Of a stretch of DNA of 64,000 nt, positions 34,665-44,584 are shown piece after piece. The DNA is from Lacticaseibacillus paracasei subsp. paracasei (lineage in GTDB: Bacteria; Bacillota; Bacilli; Lactobacillales; Lactobacillaceae): contig NZ_AP012541.1 in the NCBI RefSeq assembly GCF_000829035.1, positions 62,001 through 126,000 of the forward strand, read 5' to 3'. The position numbers were made by a program, and so were the translations under genes. Each line of letters starts with the position of its first letter. Within the stretch, counting starts at the first letter, position 1. A model generated the notes under the pieces. That model ran no database searches. It was not told the DNA's origin and saw only the letters and a program-made list of their open reading frames with translations.

Positions 34665-36671
34665 ATGAAGAAATTGTTTGAGCGGATTCGTATGCCGGAG
34701 TTTCTTGAAGACATGCGAATGCGATATGCAGCTATTGCGATGGTCGTGCTGGCGGTGATCGGTATTCTGATGGGAGCACTGATCCGTCCGTGGTTGGCTT
34801 TGTTGATGCTGCTGATTTTGATTAGTCTAGTGGCCACGATTTTTTATGCCCTAGAAACCATTGCCAAGAATACCAATCAGTATATTTCGGACCTCAGTTA
34901 TCGGATCAAGCGCGGCGAACAAGAAGCGCTGATCAAAATGCCGATTGGGATCCTGATTTATGACGAGAATCTCAATATTGAATGGACGAACCCATTCCTG
35001 CAGAAGTATTTTGGCGACACTGACGTTCTTGGTCAGCCGTTGGAACATGTTGATGCGGAATTGGCGGAGTTGATTCGCAGCAACGAGAACACCAATGAAA
35101 CGAAAATGGTGACTTGGGGCCAGCATCAGTTTGAGATTATCGTGCAAAAGAGTATCGGGGTTGTCTATCTGATGGACGTGACTCGATATGCTGAAATTGA
35201 AGAGCGGGCAGAAGACGAGAAGATCGCCATTGGCCAGATCTTCATTGATAACTATGACGAGATCACACAAACCATGGATGATCAGGTCATTACTAATTTA
35301 AATAGTTACGTCACGAATCAGCTGACGGATTGGGCCAATCAATTTGGCATGTTCTTGAAGCGGATTGACAACGATCGCTTTTTCCTGCTGGCTTATGCCA
35401 AGTCGCTGAAGGATGTTGAACGTGACAAGTTCAAGATTCTAGATGTGATTCGGGAAGAAACCTCGAAACAGAATTATCCATTGACGCTGTCGCTGGGGAT
35501 CGCATATGGCGATGAAGACTTGGCTCAGTTGGCGGTGACTTCGCAGAGTAACTTGGATCTGGCGCTTGGTCGTGGCGGCGATCAGGTGGTGGTCCGCGCC
35601 AAAGGCCACGAAGCCCGTTTCTATGGCGGCAAGACGAATCCAATGGAAAAGCGGACGCGTGTGCGGGCGCGCATGGTTGCGCAGGCCTTGCAAGAATTGT
35701 TTAAGCAGACGGACAAGGTCTTTGTTGTCGGCCATAAGCGGCCGGATATGGATGCAGTTGGCGCCTCGATGGGGATTCGCCGGATTGCGCAGATGAATGG
35801 CAAAGAGTGTTACATTGTGATTGACCCTGACCATCTGCACTCCGATGTTGAACGCCTCATGGGCCAAGTGGGTCAAGATCCTGAAGTTGCTAATGCCATT
35901 GTGACGCCGGAAGCAGCGCTGTCGCAAGCGACGGATCAGAGCCTGCTGATCTTGGTCGATCACAGCAAGCCGTCGATCTCAGCGGCGCCTGACTTGTACA
36001 AACGGTTGGCGGCAAGAACGGTTATCATCGATCACCATCGACGCGGCGAAGAATTTCCGGACAACCCGATGCTGGTTTATATCGAACCGTACGCCAGCTC
36101 CACTTGTGAGCTGATTGCGGAGATGTTTGAATACCAGCCAACAAATGTGCCAAGTCTTGATAAGCTTGAGGCAACGGCGATGCTGGCAGGGATCACGGTG
36201 GATACCAAGTCCTTCAGCCTACGCACCGGCACGCGGACGTTTGATGCTGCCAGCTATCTGCGTTCCATGGGCGCTGATGGCATGTTGGCTCAGAACCTGT
36301 TAAAGGAAAATATCGACAGCTTCATCCAACGGAATCATTTGATCGATACAATTGAAATGATTGCGCCAAATATGGCACTATGTACTGGGGAAGAGGATAA
36401 GCGTTATGACCCAGTGATTGCAGCACAAGCGGCTGATACGATGTTGTCACTCAATGGCGTTGATGCCAGTTTTGTCATCACAAAACGCCCAAGCGGTGAT
36501 GTCGGCATTTCCGCCCGCTCGACTGGGGATGTCAACGTGCAGGTCATCATGGAAGCCATGGGCGGCGGCGGTCACTTGAGTAACGCAGCCACCCAGATTA
36601 AGGGCAAAACGATCGCCGAAGTTCGGACTGATCTGCTTGCTCAGATCAAGAAAGCAGACGAAGACGCATAG
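34665..36671 (+). CDS. gdpP: cyclic-di-AMP phosphodiesterase GdpP
   Basis: The 668-residue membrane enzyme degrades c-di-AMP and so affects osmotic balance, wall stress and beta-lactam tolerance. Order of parts: two helices (about residues 18-62), a PAS-like region (85-170), a degenerate GGDEF domain (175-305), then DHH phosphodiesterase with HKRPDMDAVG near 355, LVDHSKPS near 430 and DHHRRG near 456, and DHHA1 with GGGGH near 632. Length is typical. It is 12-15 nt before rplI, an arrangement common in Firmicutes. The Shine-Dalgarno is weak. Confidence 0.95.
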   Translation: MKKLFERIRMPEFLEDMRMRYAAIAMVVLAVIGILMGALIRPWLALLMLLILISLVATIFYALETIAKNTNQYISDLSYRIKRGEQEALIKMPIGILIYDENLNIEWTNPFLQKYFGDTDVLGQPLEHVDAELAELIRSNENTNETKMVTWGQHQFEIIVQKSIGVVYLMDVTRYAEIEERAEDEKIAIGQIFIDNYDEITQTMDDQVITNLNSYVTNQLTDWANQFGMFLKRIDNDRFFLLAYAKSLKDVERDKFKILDVIREETSKQNYPLTLSLGIAYGDEDLAQLAVTSQSNLDLALGRGGDQVVVRAKGHEARFYGGKTNPMEKRTRVRARMVAQALQELFKQTDKVFVVGHKRPDMDAVGASMGIRRIAQMNGKECYIVIDPDHLHSDVERLMGQVGQDPEVANAIVTPEAALSQATDQSLLILVDHSKPSISAAPDLYKRLAARTVIIDHHRRGEEFPDNPMLVYIEPYASSTCELIAEMFEYQPTNVPSLDKLEATAMLAGITVDTKSFSLRTGTRTFDAASYLRSMGADGMLAQNLLKENIDSFIQRNHLIDTIEMIAPNMALCTGEEDKRYDPVIAAQAADTMLSLNGVDASFVITKRPSGDVGISARSTGDVNVQVIMEAMGGGGHLSNAATQIKGKTIAEVRTDLLAQIKKADEDA

Positions 36672-36686
36672 AAAGCAGGGATTTTG

Positions 36687-37142
36687 ATGAAAGTCATCTT
36701 TACACAAGACGTTCGTGGCAAGGGCAATCGCGGTCAGGTGAAAGAAGTACCTGATGGCTATGCTGAAAACTTTTTAATTCGCAAGGGGCTGGCTAAAGCA
36801 GCGACACCGCAGGCTATGAGTGCTTTGCGCGGCCAGCAGCGGCTTGAAGAGAAGAAGGAAGCTGAAAAGAAAACCGAGGCTGAGGCCATGAAGGCTAAGA
36901 TCGAAGACGACAAAACCGTTGTTCAGATCCAAAGCAAAGCCGGTGAAGATTCCCGGTTGTTCGGTTCGATTCCTAGCAAGCAGATCGCGCAGGCTTTGGA
37001 TAAGCAATATCAGATCAAAGTTGATAAACGTAAGATCGATCTGAAGCAGCCTATCCGTTCACTGGGTTTCACTAATGTCACGGTTAATTTATTCCCTGGC
37101 ATTGATGCCCGCATTCGGGTACACGTGATTGAACAAAAATAA
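36687..37142 (+). CDS. rplI: 50S ribosomal protein L9
   Basis: The 151-residue protein begins MKVIFTQDVRGKGNRGQVKEV, with the L9 signature GYAENFLIRKGLA, a central charged helix and a C-terminal RNA-binding domain ending in VHVIEQK. The ATG at 36687 is preferred over an adjacent TTG. A terminator follows. Confidence 0.97.
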   Translation: MKVIFTQDVRGKGNRGQVKEVPDGYAENFLIRKGLAKAATPQAMSALRGQQRLEEKKEAEKKTEAEAMKAKIEDDKTVVQIQSKAGEDSRLFGSIPSKQIAQALDKQYQIKVDKRKIDLKQPIRSLGFTNVTVNLFPGIDARIRVHVIEQK

Positions 37143-37160
37143 GAATAGTTATTCTGCCAG

Positions 37161-37189
37161 AAGACGCGACCAGATGATCGCGTCTTTTT
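37161..37189 (+). terminator. terminator after rplI
   Basis: AAGACGCGA (37161-37169) pairs with TCGCGTCTT (37178-37186), followed by TTTG. It separates gdpP-rplI from dnaC. Confidence 0.8.
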
Positions 37190-37384
37190 GTCCATCTGGT
37201 CCAAATTAGTGGGTTGTGGACTGAGTCAATCACCGGTGAGAACAGCAGTGACCATTGCTTTTCGTTAAATTGTTTGTGTGGCTCGACTGTATGCGGTGAT
37301 GCTTGTCTTGACTGCGGGTTTAACGTAGACTGTTAGGGATAAGCGACAAAAAATTTTTGACGATCAATCTGAAGGAGGACGCGC

Positions 37385-38773
37385 ATGGATAATCAATTAA
37401 TTGACCAGCAGCCGCCGCATAGTGACGAAGCAGAACGTGCCGTCCTTGGCGGCATTTTTCTAAATGCTGACACATTGCCGGATGCACAAGAGTATGTCAC
37501 GGCGGATGACTTCTATAAGAAAGCACACAGGCTGTTGTTCCAAGCTATGACCGATCTACAGGATAACGGCACAGCGATTGATACGGTTACGGTGTCGGAT
37601 TATCTGGACAATCATAACAACCTCGACGATATTGGCGGGGTTGGTTATATTACAGATTTGGTTGCGGCGACGCCTATTGCCAGTAACGTGGTATACTACG
37701 CCAAAATCGTGCAGCAGAAGAGCACGTTACGCAAACTGATTAGTACGGCGCAAAACATTGCCAGTCGCAGCTATACGGAACAAGACGATGTTGAAGGGCT
37801 AGTTGAAGACGCCGAGCGCCAGATTATGGATGTCTCGGAGAACCGCAATCAGGCCGGCTTCAAACAGATCAAAGATGTGCTGAATCAGGCTATGGCGCAG
37901 ATTGATCAGTTGTATCAAAATGATCAGGCAATCACCGGGTTGCCAACCGGTTTCCGTGATTTGGACAAAATCACGACGGGGCTGCATGAGGACGAAATGA
38001 TTATTTTAGCGGCGCGGCCTGCTGTCGGGAAAACCGCATTTGCTTTGAACATTGCCCAAAATGTTGGGACGAAAACAGACAAAAGTGTCGCCATTTTCAG
38101 TTTGGAAATGGGCGCTGAACAGCTGGTAAACCGGATGTTGTGTTCAGAAGGTAGTATTGATGCTAATCACCTGCGAACTGGTCAGCTGAATGAAGAAGAA
38201 TGGCAAAACTTGATTATCGCCATGGGTAGCTTGAGCAAGGCGAAGATCTATATGGATGACACGCCAGGCATCAGAATGGCGGAGATTCGCGCGAAGTGTC
38301 GGCGGCTAGCGCGTGAGCAAGGTGATTTAGGGCTGATTATCATTGATTATTTGCAGTTGATTGAAGGTTCTGGCCAAGAAAACCGCCAACAGGAAGTCAG
38401 CGCTGTTTCCCGGCAGCTGAAAAAACTGGCGAAGGAATTGCATGTACCCGTGATTGCGTTGTCCCAGCTGAGTCGTGGCGTTGAACAGCGACAGGATAAG
38501 CGGCCGGTGTTGAGCGATATTCGTGAATCCGGTTCGATCGAACAGGATGCCGATATTGTGGCTTTCCTGTATCGTGATGACTATTACCGCGATGCAGAAG
38601 GCGATGAGGATGACGACGATCAAGGCGGCAATGATGACGGGGATGATAATGTTGGTGAAGTTGAAGTCATCATTGAGAAAAACCGTTCAGGCCCGCGTGG
38701 TACCGTCAAGTTGTTGTTTGTGAAGTCGTATAACAAGTTTACGAATATTGCCTATAATGGTCCGGATCAATAA
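37385..38773 (+). CDS. dnaC: replicative DNA helicase (DnaB type)
   Basis: The 462-residue hexameric helicase unwinds DNA at the fork. The N-terminal domain begins PPHSDEAERAVLGGIFL. The ATPase domain has Walker A ARPAVGKTAF near 210, LEMGAEQLVNRM, Walker B LIIIDYLQL near 317 and SQLSRGVEQR. Near the C-terminus an acidic insert (about residues 405-422, EGDEDDDDQGGNDDGDD) is longer than in many relatives. AAGGAGG lies 6 nt before the ATG. Called dnaC in Gram-positives and dnaB in E. coli. Confidence 0.96.
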   Translation: MDNQLIDQQPPHSDEAERAVLGGIFLNADTLPDAQEYVTADDFYKKAHRLLFQAMTDLQDNGTAIDTVTVSDYLDNHNNLDDIGGVGYITDLVAATPIASNVVYYAKIVQQKSTLRKLISTAQNIASRSYTEQDDVEGLVEDAERQIMDVSENRNQAGFKQIKDVLNQAMAQIDQLYQNDQAITGLPTGFRDLDKITTGLHEDEMIILAARPAVGKTAFALNIAQNVGTKTDKSVAIFSLEMGAEQLVNRMLCSEGSIDANHLRTGQLNEEEWQNLIIAMGSLSKAKIYMDDTPGIRMAEIRAKCRRLAREQGDLGLIIIDYLQLIEGSGQENRQQEVSAVSRQLKKLAKELHVPVIALSQLSRGVEQRQDKRPVLSDIRESGSIEQDADIVAFLYRDDYYRDAEGDEDDDDQGGNDDGDDNVGEVEVIIEKNRSGPRGTVKLLFVKSYNKFTNIAYNGPDQ

Positions 38774-38838
38774 ACCATTAGCAAGAAAGATTAGAAAGTT
38801 ATTTTTAGATTTAAGCGCAAGAAAGTGAGGGATGCCGC

Positions 38839-40002
38839 ATGGATGCCATTTTGATGAGTTTAATGACAGCACTCAATGAACACCTGCTGATCAATGTGTA
38901 TCAGCGCGATACCGACGATTTTTACACCGGATACGTACAGGTGTTAGGTCATGATGCGGTTGTTCTGGGAACCTACAATGATTCAGGGATTGCCGATGGA
39001 TGTGCCTTGATCGCATTTTCTGCGATTGATCAGGTTGAATTTGCCGGGGATGATCTCGATAGCATGAATTTTCGAATTAACTTGGCACAGGCCCAGCATT
39101 TTTTGACGCTGCAAGGCCAAGAAAAGCCATTGCAGTTCGATGCAACACAGAACTTGATTCAGCAACTGGCGACGCAGGCTAAGGCGAATGGTCAAATGGT
39201 CATGGTCGTGGTGGCCGATGATGATGCCTATCTTGAAGGGCAGGTAACAGCTGTGGCTGAGGATCGCTTTAGTATGGCGATCTTCAACAAATTCAACTAC
39301 ACCGATGTGCGCGCCTTGCAGGTTGATTTCTCGGATATTTTAGTCATGGAATTCCATGGCCTTGATCTCAAACTGGAAACGGAACTGGTCCGGCAACGTG
39401 ATCATCTAAAGCACGTGGCCACCAAGCTGTACCAAAATGACGGTCAACTGGCTGGCGTGTTTCAGAATGCCTTGGCGAACAATCGCTTGATTTCAGTCGT
39501 ACCCAAGGGACCGGAAGACCAGTTCTTTGTGGGTCGCGTCAAAGCGGTCAACGACCGGGTTGTGGTGTTGAGTCTTAAAGACATGGCCGGCCAGTTTGGT
39601 GGCTACATTTTACTGACGTTACCAAGCATCCAAAATGTAGCGACGGCCTCGGATTATTTGCAAACGATCAGCTTTTACGAAAAATGGGATCAAACCCATC
39701 ACTTCAGCCAGCAGCCAGTGTTGAATGCTGATCGTGAGTTCGATCCAAATGATGACTTGATTCAGACCATCATCTCAGAGGCCGCTGGGTTTGAACGGGT
39801 GGTGCGCATTAAAGTAGCCGACAGCGATGAACATTTTCTGGGCTATCCGGAAAATGTCGGTGAAACCGATTTTGACTTAAACCTAGTCGGACCAGATGAT
39901 GGCGAAACGGCGCAAATTCGCTATGGTCAGATTCGTGAAATTGCCTTTGGCCACATCTTTGCGTATTTGCAAGAGGCACAATTGAAAAATGCTGGACGCT
40001 AA
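38839..40002 (+). CDS. protein of unknown function with four internal repeats
   Basis: The 387-residue soluble, acidic protein consists of four divergent repeats of about 90-100 residues. Each has a beta-strand run starting near VYQRDTDDFYTGYVQVLG (20), VVADDDAYLEGQVTAVAEDR (130), VPKGPEDQFFVGRVKAVNDR (225) and VADSDEHFLGYPENVGETDF (330). Each also has a later phrase such as IDQVEF, FSDILVMEF or IREIAFG. The pattern suggests small beta-barrels of the Sm/SH3 type, but this is inference. It lies 65 nt after dnaC on the same strand. No known family recognised. Confidence 0.75.
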   Translation: MDAILMSLMTALNEHLLINVYQRDTDDFYTGYVQVLGHDAVVLGTYNDSGIADGCALIAFSAIDQVEFAGDDLDSMNFRINLAQAQHFLTLQGQEKPLQFDATQNLIQQLATQAKANGQMVMVVVADDDAYLEGQVTAVAEDRFSMAIFNKFNYTDVRALQVDFSDILVMEFHGLDLKLETELVRQRDHLKHVATKLYQNDGQLAGVFQNALANNRLISVVPKGPEDQFFVGRVKAVNDRVVVLSLKDMAGQFGGYILLTLPSIQNVATASDYLQTISFYEKWDQTHHFSQQPVLNADREFDPNDDLIQTIISEAAGFERVVRIKVADSDEHFLGYPENVGETDFDLNLVGPDDGETAQIRYGQIREIAFGHIFAYLQEAQLKNAGR

Positions 40003-40110
40003 TTATCGGCAAGGTGATCAATGTGACGCCCAGTCGAACCATAATCATCATCTAAGACTTGTGATTTGCTGAATTCCGAATAATCGGGGAAAACAAGGCA
40101 GGCTAAAAAA

Positions 40111-40310
40111 TCCTTTGCCGTGCCAAACTCCGCAATCTCCGGCCAGATGGGGCTTGCGACGCGAAGCTAGAGCGGAGACGACGCTTCGAGCCCAAAAACC
40201 GGTCTCGAAGTCGCCTACAACATCAGCTCCATAGACCGTCGCTGTGTTGTTTGCACGGCTGAGCCCGATCTGGCCTACGATTGCTCCGCCTTGGCACTGG
40301 GATTTTTAAA
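40111..40310. repeat. dispersed repeat family B, complete copy 1
   Basis: About 200 bp, nearly identical to 58585-58786. The ends are inverted to each other (CTCCGCAATCTCCGGCCAGAT near the left, GATCTGGCCTACGATTGCTC near the right). An inner hairpin is formed by GACGCTTCGAGCCC and CCGGTCTCGAAGTCGCC. It is intergenic and has no ORF. Confidence 0.8.
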
Positions 40311-40358
40311 TGCTATCAGGGTATCTATCAAAAGACGAATTGTGTATCAACCGCAAGC

Positions 40359-40407
40359 AAAAAATCGTTCCTAGAGAAACTGTGCTTTCTCTAACAACGA
40401 TTTTTTT
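40359..40407. terminator. bidirectional terminator between the repeat protein and murP
   Basis: AAAAAATCGTT (40359-40369) pairs with AACGATTTTTT (40396-40407), with an inner stem TAGAGAAA/TTTCTCTA. Confidence 0.8.
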
Positions 40408-40468
40408 AGTTGGCACACACGATCACTCAGATATAAGGTTAAGTCAATCTGCCGTCGACTTTCATATA

Positions 40469-42460
40469 CTAACTTTCTGATTGACTGGTGACGCGCAGGA
40501 CGTCTTCGCCAGCAGTGATCGATTGATCTGTGAAGCTGGTCATGGCGGCGACATGGGTCATGTTGGTGATGACGGTGATGATTGTCGTACTTTTGCCAGC
40601 TGTTTTGATGGCAGGTAGATCCATTTCGGCAATTTGCTGACCTGCCTTTACGGTTTCGTTTTCTGTCACATGAACAGTGAAGGGGTCACCGTTCAATGCG
40701 ACGGTGTCTAATCCCATGTGGACGAGAATTTCAAGTCCGGTTGCGGTTGTCATAGTCCAGGCGTGTTTGGTCGGCATGATGCTGACGATGGTACCGTCAA
40801 CAGGTGCGACAACCGTGCCATGACTTGGGACAATGGCAAAACCATCCCCCACCATTTTTTGAGAAAAGACATCATCTGGCACTTCGGACAAGGCTTGAAG
40901 TTGACCAGCGGCAGGAGCCACAAATTGAGTCGCATCCGGGCTAGCTGCTCTAGTGGAAGGGGTTTCAGGAACAGCTGCTGTATTTACTGCGAGCGGTTCA
41001 ATGATGGCGCCGTCAGCGCTGGTCGGCACCATCGCGCTTTCTGGCACACCGAAGAAGTAAGTTGCCAGAAAACCGCCTGCATAGGAAGCCAGTAGGCCGA
41101 AAACATAACCCAGCCATTGGTGATTGGCGATGAGTGGAATCAGGGCTGCGCCGGAAGGACCAATGGTGATGGCACCGATATGGCCGATCATGCCGATAAC
41201 GGCGCCGCCGATGCCACCGCCAATACAGGCAGTCACAAATGGCCGGCCCAGCGGCAGACTGACACCATAGATCAACGGTTCACCAACCCCTAAGATGCCG
41301 ACTGGTAGAGCGCCTTTTATCAAGCGGACGAGCTGTTGATTTTGTCGACACTTGATCCATAGTGCAAGGGCGGCACCCACTTGACCGCCGCCAGCCATGG
41401 CCAAGATTGGCAGCAGGCCGGTGTAGCCAATGCTCTTGATTATTTCAAGATGAATAGGCGTCAGAATCTGGTGTAATCCCAACATGACCATCGGCAAGAA
41501 GGCGAGGCCTAAGATAGCGCCTGAGAAGGCACCGCCAACTTGTAACGTCCAGTTAATCGTGCCGACCAATGAACTTGAGACCCAACCGGCGAGTGGCATG
41601 ATGAAGAAAATGGTCAGCAGCCCGATGGATAAGAGACTGAGCATCGGCGTGAAAATGATATCGATGGCATCCGGAATGAGTCGATGCAGGCGTTTTTCAA
41701 CCACAGCCAACAACCAGACGGCGAAAATGACGCCGATGATGCCACCTTGACCAGGAGATAACGGTTGATGGGTGAAGACGTTGTTGATCGTGATCGGGGC
41801 CACAACGCCAGGCAGATAGACTAAGCCGCCGATGATGCCGCCAAGGCCAGCGGTTGCGCCAAACTCGGTTGCGGCGTTTATCCCAACATAGATATTAAGA
41901 AAGGTGAAGAGCCCGCCGTTGATGACTTTTAAGACAGTAATAAATGACGCCCAGCTGGTTGGTAAATCGCCAGCGGTTAACAAATTGGCTAAAATACCAG
42001 CAACGCCGGAGATTAAGCCGGCACCGACGAAGGTAGGAATTAGCGGAATGAAAATAGCGGAAATATGTTTTAAAGCAGCCCGCCACCAAGTTTGCTTTAA
42101 CTTGGCTTTATGCGCTGCCCGAACCTCTGCGGCTTTAGCTTCAACTGCCGATTGATTCGATTCAGCAGGCGGTTGCGTGTTGGCTGGGAAAGGGTCACCT
42201 AATGCAACCCCTACTCGATCAACCATGGCTTGTGCGACTTTGTTGACAGTCCCTGGACCAACAATGACTTGGAGCGTTTCTTCTTGGACAACACCCAGCA
42301 CGCCAGGCACTTTTTTAAGTGCGGCTTGATCAACTTTGGCCTCGTCTTTGATCGTCAGCCGGACTCGTGTCATACAGTGGATCAATTTGGCCACGTTTTG
42401 CGGTCCGCCGACGTGGGCGTAGATACCATCGCCCATCGCTTGATACTTATCTTGTGCCAT
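40469..42460 (-). CDS. PTS EIIBCA transporter, probably for N-acetylmuramic acid
   Basis: The 663-residue permease has an EIIB domain (about 1-90) with the phospho-Cys in HCMTRVRL and an EIIC domain of ten or so helices (about 130-490). A C-terminal EIIA-glc-type domain (about 525-655) has the His in LVHMGLDTV. It takes up and phosphorylates a sugar using phospho-HPr. Substrate is inferred from the overlapping murQ gene (14 nt) and the RpiR regulator. MurP in E. coli is only EIIBC, so this form supplies its own EIIA. Sucrose or trehalose specificity cannot be fully ruled out. Confidence 0.85.
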   Translation of the reverse strand: MAQDKYQAMGDGIYAHVGGPQNVAKLIHCMTRVRLTIKDEAKVDQAALKKVPGVLGVVQEETLQVIVGPGTVNKVAQAMVDRVGVALGDPFPANTQPPAESNQSAVEAKAAEVRAAHKAKLKQTWWRAALKHISAIFIPLIPTFVGAGLISGVAGILANLLTAGDLPTSWASFITVLKVINGGLFTFLNIYVGINAATEFGATAGLGGIIGGLVYLPGVVAPITINNVFTHQPLSPGQGGIIGVIFAVWLLAVVEKRLHRLIPDAIDIIFTPMLSLLSIGLLTIFFIMPLAGWVSSSLVGTINWTLQVGGAFSGAILGLAFLPMVMLGLHQILTPIHLEIIKSIGYTGLLPILAMAGGGQVGAALALWIKCRQNQQLVRLIKGALPVGILGVGEPLIYGVSLPLGRPFVTACIGGGIGGAVIGMIGHIGAITIGPSGAALIPLIANHQWLGYVFGLLASYAGGFLATYFFGVPESAMVPTSADGAIIEPLAVNTAAVPETPSTRAASPDATQFVAPAAGQLQALSEVPDDVFSQKMVGDGFAIVPSHGTVVAPVDGTIVSIMPTKHAWTMTTATGLEILVHMGLDTVALNGDPFTVHVTENETVKAGQQIAEMDLPAIKTAGKSTTIITVITNMTHVAAMTSFTDQSITAGEDVLRVTSQSES

Positions 42461-43376
42461 CTGTTTTCTCCTCCGAACTTGCTGTGACAGTTTGGCTAAT
42501 GAAGCTGTTCGTTTGTGTCAGTAGTTTTTGAGCGTCCGTGCTTGATCGCTGTGTCAGAATCATGACGATCGCTAATTTAACGTGCTGATCGGCTGCTTCA
42601 AATGCCTTTGCTGCAGTGGCGGCATCGCAACCAGTGGCTTGTTGAATGATGCGCTGGCTGCGAACCACGAGTTTTTCATTCGTCGGCAGCACATCGACCA
42701 TGAGATTTTGGAAAACTTTGCCAAGGCCGATCATGGCGCCAGTTGACAGCATATTCAAAACCAATTTTTGGGCAGTGCCAGCCTTGAGCCGAGTTGAGCC
42801 GGTCAAAACTTCTGGTCCAACAGGTACTTCAATGGCGATCTGGGCGTGCTGGCTGATTTCGGCGTTGGTGTTGCAAGCGAGGCTGATGGTTGCAGCACCG
42901 ACAGCTTGCGCATAATCAAGACCGCCGATGACATAAGGTGTACGGCCGCTGGCAGCAATCCCGACAACGGTATCGTCTGCGGATAGGTGCCGTTGCAGCA
43001 GATCCGTTTTCCCGAGCTCTTTAGAATCCTCTGCGCCTTCAACCGCGACAGTCATGGCTTTCATGCCGCCTGCAATTAGGCCCTGCACCATTTCTGGATC
43101 AGTGCCAAAGGTCGGCACGCATTCTGCTGCATCTAAAACGCCCAGTCGGCCACTGGTGCCTGCCCCGATATAAAACAAGCGGCCATCTTTCTTGAGTGAA
43201 TGACTGATCGTCTGAATGGCCGTTTCGATAGCTGGTAGTGCTTGTTGTACTGACTGGGCAACGGTTTGATCTTCGGCATTCATGACGGTGGCAAAGTCAT
43301 GGACCGTCATCGTGTCTAATGCCATTGTTTTCTGATTTCGAGTTTCCGTCGTCATTTGATCTAAATTAATTGCCAT
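42447..43376 (-). CDS. murQ: N-acetylmuramic acid 6-phosphate etherase
   Basis: MurQ splits MurNAc 6-phosphate into GlcNAc 6-phosphate and lactate in recycling or use of peptidoglycan sugar. The 309-residue SIS-domain protein has TETRNQKT at the start, [33 protein letters not shown] and [19 protein letters not shown], all family signatures. It precedes the PTS gene, which starts within its last codons. Confidence 0.95.
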   Translation of the reverse strand: MAINLDQMTTETRNQKTMALDTMTVHDFATVMNAEDQTVAQSVQQALPAIETAIQTISHSLKKDGRLFYIGAGTSGRLGVLDAAECVPTFGTDPEMVQGLIAGGMKAMTVAVEGAEDSKELGKTDLLQRHLSADDTVVGIAASGRTPYVIGGLDYAQAVGAATISLACNTNAEISQHAQIAIEVPVGPEVLTGSTRLKAGTAQKLVLNMLSTGAMIGLGKVFQNLMVDVLPTNEKLVVRSQRIIQQATGCDAATAAKAFEAADQHVKLAIVMILTQRSSTDAQKLLTQTNSFISQTVTASSEEKTDGTR

Positions 43377-43534
43377 GTTTTTAGCCTCTTTCTTTGGAAA
43401 ATCAGTCTGACAAGTTGGCTGATAAACGTTACGTCAAGTTAAAGGGCAGGCGTCGTCGGAAAATTGATAGAAGCCCGTTATTGATAAAAACGTACCTGAT
43501 ATCCACTTTTATTTCAACTATTTTCTTTTAAATG

Positions 43535-43549
43535 TGAAATAAAATTTCA
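43535..43549. promoter_or_regulatory. candidate operator for the RpiR-type regulator
   Basis: TGAAATAAAATTTCA is a perfect palindrome (6-bp arms, 3-bp spacer) in the gap between murQ and the regulator gene. Known RpiR/MurR sites have this TGAAA..TTTCA form. Confidence 0.55.
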
Positions 43550-43560
43550 AAAAAGGCTAG

Positions 43561-43590
43561 AAAAAAGACACGTCAGCTGCAGACGCGTCT
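43561..43590 (-). terminator. terminator of the RpiR-family gene
   Basis: On the minus strand AGACGCGTC and GACGTGTCT form a stem with one G-T pair, followed by six T. It separates the regulator from the murQ promoter region. Confidence 0.7.
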
Positions 43591-43612
43591 GAAATGTGAA
43601 AGCTTCGAAGAC

Positions 43613-44479
43613 TCATTTAAAGCCGTTACGTAAAAATTCACGATAGGCAGTCACCGCAGCCTTTGATTGATCCGTGGCTATTTTTGCTGCATCGTAGTAT
43701 CGGCTGACATAGGCATAGTATAGAATATCGATGAGCATAAACTGAGTGTGGAGTGATTGGGTAGCAGCGAAGTGGTTGCGGGCCTCCATCGGTTGGGATG
43801 TTTGAATGCTCACATCAGCATACTTGGTGAGCGAATTTTTCCCGAGTTTGGTGGTAACAATCACCTGCAAGCCAGCCTTTTTGGCCAACTTGGCAGCTAA
43901 CACGACTTCTGGCGATTCACCTGAATTCGAAATGAACCAGCAAAGTGTCTGTTCGACATCTGCAGTTGCTGCAAGTGGCAAGAACAAATTGAGGTCATCA
44001 CTGAAATGACAAGGATAGCCAAGCCGCCCCCATTTTTGGGCAATGTTTTGCGCTGCTAAGTAAGAAGCGCCCACGCCAAACACAAGCAGACGATCACTTT
44101 GATGAATTAAGTTGATAATTGTGTCGACATTGGCTTCGTTAATCTGGTCGACGGTTTCACGCAAAGATTGGTTGGCATCTATGAGCAGTTTTTGCTTGAT
44201 CGTTGTCAGGGTGGCGTTTTTTTGAATTTCTTGATCATCCGATTGATTGGTATCACCTTTTAGATCAGCCGCTAACTGCATTTTCAGCTCGTTATAGCCA
44301 CTGAATTGCAGCCGACGCGCGGCGCGACTGACGGAGGCCGGACTGGTACCAGCTGCTTTAGCTAGATCATGCACACTCATCGTTAAGACTGCTTGACTGT
44401 GTGCCATCACATAATCAACAATTTTCTTCTCGGTTTCAGATAGCTCGCTGCGGGTACTTTGATAATTGCCTTTAACACT
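43613..44479 (-). CDS. RpiR-family regulator of MurNAc genes (MurR-like)
   Basis: The 288-residue protein has an N-terminal helix-turn-helix (LSETEKKIVDYVMAHSQ..., LAKAAGTSPASVSRAARRL) and a C-terminal SIS sugar-phosphate domain (LLVFGVGASYLAAQN, WFISNSGESPEVV). The start at 44479 has GGAGG upstream; an earlier in-frame Met has none. It lies upstream of and codirectional with murQ. The ligand is probably MurNAc 6-phosphate, inferred from its neighbours. Confidence 0.85.
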   Translation of the reverse strand, partial: SVKGNYQSTRSELSETEKKIVDYVMAHSQAVLTMSVHDLAKAAGTSPASVSRAARRLQFSGYNELKMQLAADLKGDTNQSDDQEIQKNATLTTIKQKLLIDANQSLRETVDQINEANVDTIINLIHQSDRLLVFGVGASYLAAQNIAQKWGRLGYPCHFSDDLNLFLPLAATADVEQTLCWFISNSGESPEVVLAAKLAKKAGLQVIVTTKLGKNSLTKYADVSIQTSQPMEARNHFAATQSLHTQFMLIDILYYAYVSRYYDAAKIATDQSKAAVTAYREFLRNGFK

Positions 44480-44584
44480 CATTTGAAGCGCCTCCTTGAG
44501 GAAATTGGATGCCAATTAGTCGACAGAGAAAACCAATGGGCTGGTGGTTGTCAGCGATAGACTGGGCTGGCATATTTTCACAAT

